A stretch of DNA of 47,776 bases from assembly GCF_013166655.1 (NCBI RefSeq), contig NZ_JABKCA010000043.1:1-47776 (forward strand), given 5' to 3'. Both the position numbers and the translations under genes were made by a program. Numbering within the stretch: position 1 is the first letter of the stretch; each line of letters starts with the position of its first letter. This DNA comes from Lentimicrobium sp. L6. Its GTDB lineage: Bacteria > Bacteroidota > Bacteroidia > Bacteroidales > UBA12170. This document shows, piece after piece, positions 18,022-27,248 of this stretch. The notes beneath the pieces were generated by a model. It was not told where the DNA came from. It ran no database searches and saw only the letters and a program-made list of their open reading frames with translations.

Positions 18022-19383
18022 TTAATTAGTTTTTTCTTTTAATGGATACTTATCACCATCACTGTCAAAATCATACATTCCTGAAATAATTCCATTTTCA
18101 TTTCTTGTAAATTGTATCCTGTACTTTTCTTCATTTATATCCTTATACTTGAAAACATCATTACCCATAGGTATCATTTCTTGCTTTATTGAATTACCAC
18201 GTTGAAGTATCAATCCTTCTCTTTCGATACTGATTTTAATGTTTTTATAAATTCCTTGATATTCTGATAACTCCAAACTACCTATGTTTTTTGGATTTAA
18301 TTCAATTTCTTTCCCAGCAATAGACCATTCAAGCTTGTGTTTTTTTAAGCTATCTGTCTCTGTTTTTAGTAATTCCTTTGCGGCCTCCAACTGCGCAACA
18401 ATTAGTGCTTTATCAGAAGAACATGGAAAATCTGGAATTACACCATTAATGTAGTTCGTTTTAGAATAGGGATTTATTTCCTGGGAATAGGGTACTTTCA
18501 GGTTTATTAGTATATCAGGAAAGCTCATATAACGCACTCCGTGCGCTCCTCCTCTTGTTTTTTCTCCCACTATTTTGGCTCTTTTCAGTTGCTGTAACTG
18601 ATATGCCAACACTTCAGCCGAAGAATAAGAATAATTGCTCATTAGAATGTAAATTGGTACTTCAGTTATTCTTGGACCAGAAACCCATTCTTGTGTCCAT
18701 CTTTGCTCTGTAATGCTATCCTTGCGAATAAAATTATCTGTCAGATGTGTACTTTTATCAAAAAAATAACTGCTAATTAGTTGAGCCATAGCTTCATCTC
18801 CACCGCCATTCAACCGAAGGTCAATTATCAATGCATCGCTATTAGCAACAAAATTCATTGCAGCAATAGCTGTTGGTCCTGCTGATTTTGGATTGTTGAA
18901 TGTAGTTAGATTTATATACCCAATATTTCCAGTCTGGATTTCTACTTTTTGAAAACCAAAATTATTTTCAGGATATCCTAGCTTTATTTCAGCCAATAAG
19001 TCATCTGGAATCTTTTCATAGGGATAAACCCTGATATGGTCATCATTAGATATTTTACGTAAGTCTTTTGTTAGTTGAGAGGTGAAGTCCTTTACATTTT
19101 TAAATTGATGGTAGTCTCCTTTTTTTTGTTTTTCATTTAAGTAGTTAATCATTTTTAAGGATACTTCAGGTAAAGGGTAGTATTCGAGAAATATTTCTTT
19201 AGTTTTCTCAATGATTTCCGAACGATTTCTGCTGGTGAGTTGATCATTTTTATAGCTATTACTTTTCTGAGAAAATGAACTGTAAGGGTTAATAATTTGC
19301 AATAAAAGAACCACTAATACACTTAGAATTTTTGATTTCATACTTTTCATTTCTTTATTTGACATATTTTCTGTTGAAAACAT
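18022..19383 (-). CDS. Exported S41-family serine protease
   Basis: This 453 aa protein is an S41 (tail-specific/IRBP-like) protease. The helical N domain (TKEIFLEYYPLPEVSLKM) is followed by a core with DALIIDLRLNGGGD near residue 190 and YSYSSAEVLAY near 252, where the second Ser is the expected nucleophile. The Lys partner is probably in ARIVGEKTRGG-like text (AKIVGEKTRGGAHG). The real start is probably ATG at 19341 or 19350, which gives a proper signal peptide (SKILSVLVVLLLQII). It is a paralogue of the S41 protein at 21102 with an extra C-terminal domain of about 90 residues. Confidence 0.85.
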   Translation of the reverse strand: MFSTENMSNKEMKSMKSKILSVLVVLLLQIINPYSSFSQKSNSYKNDQLTSRNRSEIIEKTKEIFLEYYPLPEVSLKMINYLNEKQKKGDYHQFKNVKDFTSQLTKDLRKISNDDHIRVYPYEKIPDDLLAEIKLGYPENNFGFQKVEIQTGNIGYINLTTFNNPKSAGPTAIAAMNFVANSDALIIDLRLNGGGDEAMAQLISSYFFDKSTHLTDNFIRKDSITEQRWTQEWVSGPRITEVPIYILMSNYSYSSAEVLAYQLQQLKRAKIVGEKTRGGAHGVRYMSFPDILINLKVPYSQEINPYSKTNYINGVIPDFPCSSDKALIVAQLEAAKELLKTETDSLKKHKLEWSIAGKEIELNPKNIGSLELSEYQGIYKNIKISIEREGLILQRGNSIKQEMIPMGNDVFKYKDINEEKYRIQFTRNENGIISGMYDFDSDGDKYPLKEKTN

Positions 19384-19427
19384 AGATGTTTATTTATTTC
19401 TACTTTTTTTAAAATCAATAAAAACCA

Positions 19428-20462
19428 TCATTCTTCGGGCAAACCGCCCACGAAGTTCAAACCTTCCAGATTTCGTATTCTTGTTTTTGATTGATTATTA
19501 ATTCTTATATACTTTCCACCACTGGAAACACCTGAAAAAACACCATATCCATTTTCGATGTTTGTATAAACTCCTCTATTCATTACTACTGTACTAGATG
19601 GTTGATAAGACTCATGATAGGCATAGAAACTATATTCAGAAGTGGCTATAACAAACTCAATTTTGCCGTGGTAGCGCTCTAAGCTATTGGATGATGGAAT
19701 GGTTTTTAATAAATTGCTATAAAAGTCTACGCCTACTACTGGGACATTGATGCTTTCTCCTCCAAACAAAGTTCTAGAAGTCACAAAAGGGAAAGGCCAA
19801 TCAACATATTTAAAAACAGCTGTATTTGGTTCATTTGGTACCTGCTCCATATAGTGAAATCGAATATATGGTTGGTAAATACTAATATCTGCAATAGTTT
19901 CAAATGAAAATGTGCTGTTTTTTTCAAACGAAATGAAATACATAGGATCAGTAACCCTTATTGCAGAGGAGTTATGTAGATTTGTTTTAGAACGGATTAT
20001 TTCCCCTGATTTAGGATTCTTTATTTCTAATAATAAAGGTTGATTGATATCTAACCTATTGATTGTTCCAGCATAATAAACTTGCATTTTGGGGGCATAA
20101 AAAATCCCTTCTTTTTTATTATAAACTGTGATGGTATCAAATTCGATTATTTGATTCCCGGATAATACTTTTACATCCAATTTGTGAGAATATAAATTAG
20201 AATCAGGGATTTTAGCAGACTGATATATGTTTTCGGCTGACAAAAAAGCTTTTTCGATTCTGATATAACTGATGCTATCTTTTGGATTAATGAGTCCATA
20301 TACGATCGTTATATCTTTGTATTCATCAAATAGCTCTACTGTTTTATCGCAAGATGAAAAAATGAAAAGGCTTGTGATGAGTATAGTTGCTATATAAGCC
20401 TGAACAATGGTATTCTTTATAGCGCAATTTTTTCGGTTTGTTATTTTGCAATAATAATTCAT
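19428..20462 (-). CDS. DUF4249-like lipoprotein
   Basis: This 344 aa protein has a lipoprotein signal (LITSLFIFSSC, Cys near 38) and a beta-rich body with YGLINPKDSISYIRIEKAFLS near the N terminus. That is the pattern of DUF4249 proteins that accompany TonB-dependent or secretion functions in Bacteroidota. It lies between an S41 protease and an isochorismatase-like pseudoenzyme (6 bp gap). The function is unknown and the family call is moderately sure. Confidence 0.65.
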   Translation of the reverse strand: MNYYCKITNRKNCAIKNTIVQAYIATILITSLFIFSSCDKTVELFDEYKDITIVYGLINPKDSISYIRIEKAFLSAENIYQSAKIPDSNLYSHKLDVKVLSGNQIIEFDTITVYNKKEGIFYAPKMQVYYAGTINRLDINQPLLLEIKNPKSGEIIRSKTNLHNSSAIRVTDPMYFISFEKNSTFSFETIADISIYQPYIRFHYMEQVPNEPNTAVFKYVDWPFPFVTSRTLFGGESINVPVVGVDFYSNLLKTIPSSNSLERYHGKIEFVIATSEYSFYAYHESYQPSSTVVMNRGVYTNIENGYGVFSGVSSGGKYIRINNQSKTRIRNLEGLNFVGGLPEE

Positions 20463-20468
20463 ACCTCT

Positions 20469-21077
20469 TTATTTATCATTTAGTGAGTGAAAGGCGAATG
20501 TTTTAATCCCCAGCTTTGTAAGCTTTTTAATCGCCTTGTCTTTCTTTTTTGGTGTTTGTCCCTGAATTGCTTCAGGAATCATATACATATCGAAACCTAT
20601 TTCTTGTCCTTCTAATATGGATTGAGAAATAAATTCTTCCGCTAACAGCCCTATCACCATAATTTCTTTAGCATTATTCTGCACCAGAAAATTGAGGAGC
20701 TCCTCAGATGAAAATGCATTGGATTTCTCTCTGCTTATTATATTCTCATTCACTAAAACAAGCCGCTTATCAAATTGCATGGCTATAGTATCATGAGATG
20801 TATACACTAGCGGAAACGAAAATGACAGGTTTAGTATTTTGTGAATTCTCTTTATATAAACAACATGATCAGGGTCTAGAATCTCGATTATTCTATTAGC
20901 AGCATCCATTGTATTTTGAGAAGCACTCTCTGATAATTTCCCATTCGTATTGTATTCCTGAAAACCCATGACTATCAGAAATTTATCCACAATGAAAGTG
21001 CTCTTTTGTGAAAAACAAAAATGCGTACTTTCGATACCGATTAATAAAAATAGGATTAGAACTCCTCTCATATTCAT
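20469..21077 (-). CDS. Isochorismatase-like pseudoenzyme, exported
   Basis: This 202 aa protein aligns end to end with the 191 aa isochorismatase-like protein at 22190 but has lost the catalytic centre. Asp of LDMQED is replaced by Gly (VMGFQE, residue 38), and the nucleophilic Cys of LLAERCV is replaced by Phe (LLAEEFI, residue 149). The Lys of the triad is kept (REKSNAF, 118). An N-terminal signal (ILFLLIGIESTHFCFSQ) predicts export, unusual for a family that is normally cytoplasmic. A binding or regulatory role, perhaps by pairing with its active paralogue, is inferred. Confidence 0.75.
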   Translation of the reverse strand: MNMRGVLILFLLIGIESTHFCFSQKSTFIVDKFLIVMGFQEYNTNGKLSESASQNTMDAANRIIEILDPDHVVYIKRIHKILNLSFSFPLVYTSHDTIAMQFDKRLVLVNENIISREKSNAFSSEELLNFLVQNNAKEIMVIGLLAEEFISQSILEGQEIGFDMYMIPEAIQGQTPKKKDKAIKKLTKLGIKTFAFHSLNDK

Positions 21078-21101
21078 GTTGTAGTTAATGATTAAATTTA
21101 T

Positions 21102-22154
21102 TTATTCCTTTTTCAGTTTTTCTAAAATCTTTTCCAGTTCAACCTTATGTTGTGCATCTAAGGTCTTTTCTAAAATCTTTTCGACTGCAATTTTATAAGC
21201 TGCAGTTAGTGCCTCACTGGAGGCAACTTCTATATCTGGTTTGATACCAACACTTTCCCAATTCGGTTCGTTTGATTTGCAAATAGGAAATTGAGTTAAA
21301 ACATCTCCTTTTACTATAAGAATATCAACGGGGTGACCTCCTCCTTTGGTTGTTTCTCCAACAATTATGGCTCGTTCTAATTTTTGAAGTGAAAAAGCCA
21401 ATCCTTCAGCTGCTGAAAATGTCCTTTTATTGGTTAGAACATATAAATCAACTTCGGGCATGCGCTTGCCTGGGACATCGGTAAGGGTCCAAAATTCTTG
21501 ATTCATACTCGTATCTCTGCAACTCATACTTCCAAGATATTTTAGTTGAGGAGGGAGAAAATAATTCAATAGCAGATCATTTCCTTCCCCTCCTCCATTA
21601 TCTCTCAGGTCAATAATAATGGCATCTGAATTTGATAAAAACTGCATACTCCCGATCAAGGCCTGGTTAGATGTATCAGAGATAGTGAAATAACTCAGTT
21701 TTAAATAACCCACATTTCCTTCTAGTAGCTCAACCTTTTTATACCCAAAGTTCTCCCTTTTGTCCATTTCCAAATACATTTTATTGAGCTCTTGAATCTC
21801 TTTTTCAGGCAATAAATGATGGTATGCTTTAACTTCCCATGCTTCCTCCTGGCTATAAAAAACAAATAGGTGTTTATCGTTATCAATAAATCTCATATCA
21901 GAAGTCAATTTATTACAAAATTCATTCACTTCATTTAAAGAATCGTAAACTCCCATTTTATACTGACTGATGATATATTCTCCCATTATTTTTCCAGTCT
22001 CGGCAGATAAGTATTTATTCTTCATAATGATGGCTGTATTCTTCACCACTTCTGATTTAAATTCTTCGTTAAACACTAATTCTTCTTGCGCCGATACCTG
22101 GAATACTACTAGGATAAGCATTAAAATGGAGATGATTTTTTTACCTATTTTCAT
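21102..22154 (-). CDS. Exported S41-family serine protease (short form)
   Basis: This 350 aa protein has a signal peptide ending VSAQ and the same layout as the protease at 18022: an N-terminal helical domain, DAIIIDLRDNGGG near residue 183, and RTFSAAEG near 246 with the nucleophilic Ser before AA. RAIIVGETTKGGGHP has the corresponding loop, with Thr-Thr-Lys in place of EKTRGG. It is about 100 residues shorter than the other copy, lacking the C-terminal domain. It is paired with isochorismatase-like genes on both sides, which suggests duplication of a protease-isochorismatase unit. Confidence 0.85.
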   Translation of the reverse strand: MKIGKKIISILMLILVVFQVSAQEELVFNEEFKSEVVKNTAIIMKNKYLSAETGKIMGEYIISQYKMGVYDSLNEVNEFCNKLTSDMRFIDNDKHLFVFYSQEEAWEVKAYHHLLPEKEIQELNKMYLEMDKRENFGYKKVELLEGNVGYLKLSYFTISDTSNQALIGSMQFLSNSDAIIIDLRDNGGGEGNDLLLNYFLPPQLKYLGSMSCRDTSMNQEFWTLTDVPGKRMPEVDLYVLTNKRTFSAAEGLAFSLQKLERAIIVGETTKGGGHPVDILIVKGDVLTQFPICKSNEPNWESVGIKPDIEVASSEALTAAYKIAVEKILEKTLDAQHKVELEKILEKLKKE

Positions 22155-22189
22155 TGGGTTTACGATTTATAATTTCAATTTACTTTAAA

Positions 22190-22765
22190 TTAATTGATGA
22201 CTTCGACTCCCATATTTATAAGCTTCTTGATTGACTTGGATTTTGTTCTTTCTCTATTGCCTAAAATGGCATTGGGGACTAAAAACATTTTGTATCCTAT
22301 TTCTAATCCTCCTCTGGTGGTATGTGTAACACACCTCTCAGCGAGCAAACCCACAATAATGATTTCTTTTGCATTTTTACCTTTAAAGTATGCAGCTAAT
22401 TCGCTATTATTAAAGGCATTGCCATCCTTTTTGATATAGATGTTGCTATTTACGATTTGTAAGCCTTTACAAAAGTTCAGATCTGCAATTGTATCGATAG
22501 AAATTCCTTTAAATGATAGCGAGGAAACAATCATTTCAGTTTTCACATATACAATATTTAGGGGATCTACACAGCCAATTATCTTATTTACATTTCCGAT
22601 GAATTCATATGCTGCACTGTCAGGAATTTTGCCTTGAATATAGTCTTCTTGCATATCCAATACAATTAAATACTTATCCTGAAAAAAATCTTTGTCTTGT
22701 GATTTTGCTGACAAGTTGAATATCGTTAAAATGAGCAACAGGAAAATAATACTATTCGTTTTCAT
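22190..22765 (-). CDS. Exported isochorismatase-like cysteine hydrolase
   Basis: This 191 aa protein has the complete triad of the family: Asp37 in LIVLDMQEDYIQG, Lys112/113 in IYIKKDGNAF, and Cys145 in VGLLAERCVTHT. Family members hydrolyse amides or vinyl ethers such as nicotinamide and isochorismate. The substrate here is not readable. A signal-like N terminus (SIIFLLLILTIFNLSA) predicts export. It lies 35 bp upstream of the short S41 protease and is the active counterpart of the pseudoenzyme at 20469. Confidence 0.8.
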   Translation of the reverse strand: MKTNSIIFLLLILTIFNLSAKSQDKDFFQDKYLIVLDMQEDYIQGKIPDSAAYEFIGNVNKIIGCVDPLNIVYVKTEMIVSSLSFKGISIDTIADLNFCKGLQIVNSNIYIKKDGNAFNNSELAAYFKGKNAKEIIIVGLLAERCVTHTTRGGLEIGYKMFLVPNAILGNRERTKSKSIKKLINMGVEVIN

Positions 22766-22797
22766 ATCTGTCGTTGTTATTGATCAAATGAACATCC

Positions 22798-23712
22798 TTA
22801 ATTTATGGACGCTTTTTGCTTTAGTAATTGAATTATTTGAGAATCAACCCAATAAATATCACCTTTCCCGTCAACTCTTCTATGGAAGAATAAATATTTA
22901 CCATCGGGTGAAACACTAGCTCCAAATTCTGTTTTAGTGGCATTAATCTCAGCTCCCATATTAATCGGTTTTCCCCAGCTGTCATCATCATTTTTAAAAC
23001 TAATAAACAACTCTGGCTTCCCTCGGCCACTTGGTTGCGCATCCATAATCATATAACTTTCGTCAGGAGCAACATAGGGATGAGAATAGAAACTTGAATT
23101 TATTTCACCCTCTAAATATTTAACATCTGGATATTCCCCATTTATGCATTCAGCCTTATATATTCCACGGACTCCATCATAATTACTAGAGAAATACAAA
23201 GTTCTACTATTGGTAGGACAAACAGACATACACCATTTTTTATTCGCCGGACTTAAAAAATACTGTGGTTCACTCCAAGCACTTGGTGTTTTTTCTGTAA
23301 ACCATAAGTCTCCATCATATTGATTATTTCTGTTTTCCTTTCTCTCTGAATAGAAGAATATTTTATCCTCATAAGGAGACATAACAGGTTCAAATTCAAA
23401 AACATCTTTGGCAAATGGAGCCAAATTGGGTTCAGACCATTTACCATCTATCAATTGAGAGTAAAAAATTCTATTTTGTGAACCTTCATAAGTAGGTCTT
23501 CGTGTAAAAAAATAAACGGTTCCATCTTTAGAAAAGGTGCCACTGAATTCAAACTCCTCTGTAGAAATAATTCCTGGTGCAAAAATCTCTGGTATATTTC
23601 CCGGTGGTTTTTGATTGAAATACAAACGATCAGAACTTTGAGCATTGCTCACTTCTATAATAAGTGCGAATAGCAGCATACTTAATACTTTTAGTTTCAT
23701 AGTTTGTTTCAT
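22798..23712 (-). CDS. Exported PD40/TolB-like beta-propeller
   Basis: The frame is open from 23784, but the ATG at 23712 directly follows the upstream stop (TAGG-ATG) and yields a proper signal peptide (MKLKVLSMLLFALIIEVSNAQ), so I place the start there (304 aa). WD40-like PD40 repeats are visible: SGTFSKDGTVYFFT, FEPVMSPYEDKIFFYS, YVAPDESYMIMD and FGASVSPDGKYLFFHR. Such propellers bind peptides or glycans in the periplasm. It is a middle gene of the exported operon. Confidence 0.8.
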   Translation of the reverse strand: MKQTMKLKVLSMLLFALIIEVSNAQSSDRLYFNQKPPGNIPEIFAPGIISTEEFEFSGTFSKDGTVYFFTRRPTYEGSQNRIFYSQLIDGKWSEPNLAPFAKDVFEFEPVMSPYEDKIFFYSERKENRNNQYDGDLWFTEKTPSAWSEPQYFLSPANKKWCMSVCPTNSRTLYFSSNYDGVRGIYKAECINGEYPDVKYLEGEINSSFYSHPYVAPDESYMIMDAQPSGRGKPELFISFKNDDDSWGKPINMGAEINATKTEFGASVSPDGKYLFFHRRVDGKGDIYWVDSQIIQLLKQKASIN

Positions 23713-23713
23713 C

Positions 23714-24751
23714 CTATTTGGTTTTATAGGGCTCGTTAAAATTCTGATTTGGTTCCAGATATAATGTCTCGTTGAAATAGTCAAATACCAAGTTGAATTT
23801 CATCAGTAATGGAAGACCGATTGTCGTATTTATATAGTTTCCTTCGTTATCCGATTCCTCAAAAATGGCAGGGACATTCATCATTTCATAACCTGCTATA
23901 TTTAAGTATTCAATACTCCCATTGTAGCCATAAATTTCACCAGAAGCACCAGTTCCTAAATATATTTTCTCAGTGTTTGGTCTATCAAACCCTAGCTTTT
24001 CGTTTATGGGTAGGGCTACTGGATCGATTCCCCCTAAATCAATAAAAATGTCATGATCAATGCTTTCTTTACCTTTCATCTTGAGATGCATAGGAATGCT
24101 ATAAGAACCTTCTGCATTTCGTGTCATTTTGATTTGGTTTCCATTTCCAACATATTCGAAGGTCTCTTTTCTATGTAGAACAACAACTCTTCTATCGAAA
24201 TCTATCTCCACTACAAAATGTTTGAAGAATGCACCACAAACTTGGCCAGCAATTCCGGGGAAATAATTGAAAAATCCTGATTCCTTTGAAGTTACTAGTG
24301 CATCTTGATCTTTAAAAAGAATTTCACCAAATGCAATTGACAAACCATATGCATTACTAGAATTAACGCCATCGCCTTCTCCTGCACCGGTTACTAGTGT
24401 GTTACCATCTTTTTGAATGCCTAATGAATCTGTAATATCGCTACCATAAAACCAAAGTTTATCCCACATCACTCCATTATCAATCAGCATTTTAATATCC
24501 ATTCCGTTCATTCTGGCATCAACCATCATGTTCATATCATAAAACTCGAAAGGGATGATGTATTCATTTTTTTGCTCAGAGACAATGTAGAAACCGGGAG
24601 GATTCCCCAATGAGTTATTTACCCTCTCAGAATCATCTGATTTATTTCCTTTCGTTGGATCATTCTCTTGATTGGAGGGTGGCCCACAACTTATCAAAAT
24701 GGTCAAAAATAGGATGCTAAAAACGGTCATTAATTTTTGAATATCGTTCAT
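23714..24751 (-). CDS. Retropepsin-like aspartyl protease family lipoprotein
   Basis: The frame extends to 24820, overlapping the previous gene, but ATG at 24751 gives a lipoprotein signal (MTVFSILFLTILISC), which I prefer. The body has the two halves of bacterial retropepsin-like proteins: VDARMNGMDIKMLIDNGV in the first, and IDLGGIDPVALP with NTTIGLPLLMKFNLVFDY in the second. The active-site D-T/S-G reads D-N-G here and the second is D-L-G, so catalysis is doubtful. It is probably a lipid-anchored periplasmic binding protein. Confidence 0.7.
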   Translation of the reverse strand: MNDIQKLMTVFSILFLTILISCGPPSNQENDPTKGNKSDDSERVNNSLGNPPGFYIVSEQKNEYIIPFEFYDMNMMVDARMNGMDIKMLIDNGVMWDKLWFYGSDITDSLGIQKDGNTLVTGAGEGDGVNSSNAYGLSIAFGEILFKDQDALVTSKESGFFNYFPGIAGQVCGAFFKHFVVEIDFDRRVVVLHRKETFEYVGNGNQIKMTRNAEGSYSIPMHLKMKGKESIDHDIFIDLGGIDPVALPINEKLGFDRPNTEKIYLGTGASGEIYGYNGSIEYLNIAGYEMMNVPAIFEESDNEGNYINTTIGLPLLMKFNLVFDYFNETLYLEPNQNFNEPYKTK

Positions 24752-24806
24752 CTCTTTTGTTTTGTTCAACATATTTATATTCAGCATATACTCAATTGTT
24801 CTCTCT

Positions 24807-25196
24807 TTACGATAATTCACGAAGCAAATTCAAAGCCTTAACGGTGTTTTTTATTGGAACAAAAATGTGGTCATGATAATAACCTGCTATGATGTTACAA
24901 CTGATCTGTTGATCGGCAAATTTCTTGCTTATGATTGCGCTTAAACCAACCAATTCTAGAGAAGAATTTACACTTAGTGTGATCCAGTTCATGCTTACAC
25001 TATAAGGAAACTTTAAACTGTCTGCTATCTCTTTTTTCAACACAATAGTTCTGCCTTCAATTTCAACTATAGAAGCCATTATATATTCCTCTTTAATATT
25101 TTTTACATTATGCACTGAGCAGAAAACAAAGACCCCTTCATTTAGTTGGGGAGATATGTTTTTTAAAACGTAATTTATATCAAGTTCCGCGTCCAT
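24807..25196 (-). CDS. ACT-domain protein
   Basis: This 129 aa cytoplasmic protein carries two ACT-like halves: IVEIEGRTIVLKKEIADSL...WITLSVNSSLELVGLSAIISKKFADQQI, then CNIIAGYYHDHIFVPI. It resembles the short ACT_7/CASTOR-like proteins that sense amino acids. It is the only clearly cytoplasmic product of the operon. Its ATG overlaps the CPBP stop (TGATG), showing translational coupling. Ligand and partner are unknown. Confidence 0.75.
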   Translation of the reverse strand: MDAELDINYVLKNISPQLNEGVFVFCSVHNVKNIKEEYIMASIVEIEGRTIVLKKEIADSLKFPYSVSMNWITLSVNSSLELVGLSAIISKKFADQQISCNIIAGYYHDHIFVPIKNTVKALNLLRELS

Positions 25197-26101
25197 CAGT
25201 TTGCCCTTTTATTCATGAATTTAATGGTTTGCTTAAATTTAATTGCATAAATAAGTAATGAAATTCCAACAATTATGTTAACGATCAAGCCAAGCCATGA
25301 AGCTTCAATACCAAATGCTCCTCCAGTCAACCAATGGGGCCCTGTAATAATTGGGCTAATAAATCCACCTTGATCCATCCCTGAATTATTCATGCCGAAA
25401 ACTCCAGCTTGAAAAAAATTCCAGCTGAAATGAACAGCCCAACCCATCCATATTCTTCGTGTTAATATGAAAGGAGCAATTAATGTAATTTGAATGACAC
25501 TAATAGAAAGTGATGTGAATATTGTCGCGTTGTCATTGATAAAATGCATTCCTCCAAAAAATAAAGACACGATCAGAAAAGAAATCGCCGTACCTAGTTT
25601 CTCTTCTAATAGTCGAAAAATAATAACCGTGAAAATTAATTCTTCAATAAAAGAGCCCTGGGCATATCTGAAAATCCTGGTGATAAGGATGTTCCAGCTA
25701 TTAATATAATCAATGGTGTAATAGCCTAAAACAAATAGCACAGCTGTGATTATTATCACCATTCCTCCTCCTATTACTATCCCCCAACCCAAATCTATAT
25801 GCCATCTTTCGAAATTGAATTCAAAGGCTGGCCTTTTTTCGATTCTTTTTGTATAAAACCTATAGGAATAGATCAATAGACCGATAATAATGATTGCTTT
25901 AAAGGCCTTTAGTGTCGATAATACAATTACCTCCTCCATTTTATCGAGAATAAATATCGTTATCACATTATTAACCAGGAGCATAGGAATTAAAAATAGG
26001 ATAGCAATAATAATTCTAGAAAATGGAGAATATATAAATTTCTGAATCCTGTTTTTAGGTATTCTATTTAAGAATAGTTGGTTTGATTTTATAAGTATCA
26101 T
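25196..26101 (-). CDS. CPBP-family intramembrane metalloprotease (CAAX-like)
   Basis: This membrane protein has about eight transmembrane segments. Its CPBP motifs are FIEELIFTVIIFR (Glu-Glu...Arg), FFGGMHF (F-x-x-x-H) and HFSWNFFQ (H-x-x-x-N), the metal site of Rce1/Abi-type proteases. The frame is open to 26191, but ATG at 26101 (MILIKSNQLFL) removes an unlikely N-terminal extension that would overlap the divergent kinase gene. It is the first gene of the 13-gene operon. CPBP proteins often serve bacteriocin self-immunity or peptide processing. Confidence 0.8.
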   Translation of the reverse strand: MILIKSNQLFLNRIPKNRIQKFIYSPFSRIIIAILFLIPMLLVNNVITIFILDKMEEVIVLSTLKAFKAIIIIGLLIYSYRFYTKRIEKRPAFEFNFERWHIDLGWGIVIGGGMVIIITAVLFVLGYYTIDYINSWNILITRIFRYAQGSFIEELIFTVIIFRLLEEKLGTAISFLIVSLFFGGMHFINDNATIFTSLSISVIQITLIAPFILTRRIWMGWAVHFSWNFFQAGVFGMNNSGMDQGGFISPIITGPHWLTGGAFGIEASWLGLIVNIIVGISLLIYAIKFKQTIKFMNKRAN

Positions 26102-26183
26102 TATTGTGTATTTATGTGCAAAACTCTCAACTATTTGCATTTTTTTATAATAAATGTGATATTCAAGAGATTTAGGTGACAAA

Positions 26184-27248
26184 ATGGGCAAAAGAGTTGA
26201 TGAATTACGTTTATCACAAATTTTATTTAGGGTAGAAACATTGAATTATATTTGTAAAATGCTAAATCACAGGAAAACTTCATTGCGTAAATTTCTCTTC
26301 CATTGTATTTTTTGGATCGGATTATTCCTTTTGACTTTTCTATCACTTGCCAGATACGGTGAGCTTCTGTTTTCTTTTCAATTCAGTTTAGTTTTATTAG
26401 GACCACTGATAATTCCCACCTATTTTCACGCTTATATTTTTGAAAGATTTTTCCAAAAGAAGAGATATTATGTTTATGTCGCAATTACCATATTGATCAT
26501 TTTCAGCTTTGGATACTTCAATGCTTGGCTACTAACATTATTTCATAAACAGATTAAATCAGAAACATATTTAACCTTAACCATATTTATGTTTATGTAT
26601 CCTGGCTTGAAGTATTTAAGGATAGGTAGCAAAACTCAATTTAAATTAGATTTAGAGGAGAAAAAACGAATTAAAGCAGAAAATGAGTTGCTAAAATCGC
26701 AAGTTAACCCCCATTTTATGTTCAATACACTGAATAGCATATATTCTTTAATTATTTCTGAGGATAAAAAGTCTGGAGAAGCTGTTCTAAAACTTTCAGG
26801 CTTAATGCGATATATGCTTGAAAATTCAAAAAACAAAACTGTTTCCTTGCAACAAGAATGTGATTTTCTACATAATTATATAGATTTGGAGAGAATTCGC
26901 TTGAATGATAGGTGTGAAATTAAATTCGAATTTACAGGTAATTTTGAAGGCAAAAACATATCCCCTATGCTATTCATCCCTTTTGTTGAAAATGCATTTA
27001 AACATGGAATAAGCGCACAATCAAACATGAACTATATTAAAATCTTAATGAATTCTGAAAATAAGGAAGTGTCACTTCATGTAGAAAATAGAATAGCACC
27101 AGCGAGTAATATTTCAGCGCAAAAACAAAACAAAATTGGGATAGATAATGTCACTCAGAGATTAGATTTGCTATATCCTGAAAAGCATAAGCTTCAAATT
27201 TCTGAGGAGGATGGTATATACATCATTGACTTAAGAATACTCCTATGA
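26184..27248 (+). CDS. LytS/YehU-type sensor histidine kinase
   Basis: This protein is up to 354 aa, with four predicted membrane helices in the first 135 residues and then a His_kinase domain with QVNPHFMFNTLNSIY (phospho-acceptor His177 counted from this start). The ATPase part has FIPFVENAFKHGI and IGIDNVTQRL. An alternative start at 26259 (MLNHRKTSL) avoids overlap with the divergent gene. It overlaps the response regulator by 4 nt (ATGA). Transcribed away from the 13-gene operon, it is a likely regulator of it, sensing an envelope signal. Confidence 0.9.
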   Translation: MGKRVDELRLSQILFRVETLNYICKMLNHRKTSLRKFLFHCIFWIGLFLLTFLSLARYGELLFSFQFSLVLLGPLIIPTYFHAYIFERFFQKKRYYVYVAITILIIFSFGYFNAWLLTLFHKQIKSETYLTLTIFMFMYPGLKYLRIGSKTQFKLDLEEKKRIKAENELLKSQVNPHFMFNTLNSIYSLIISEDKKSGEAVLKLSGLMRYMLENSKNKTVSLQQECDFLHNYIDLERIRLNDRCEIKFEFTGNFEGKNISPMLFIPFVENAFKHGISAQSNMNYIKILMNSENKEVSLHVENRIAPASNISAQKQNKIGIDNVTQRLDLLYPEKHKLQISEEDGIYIIDLRILL

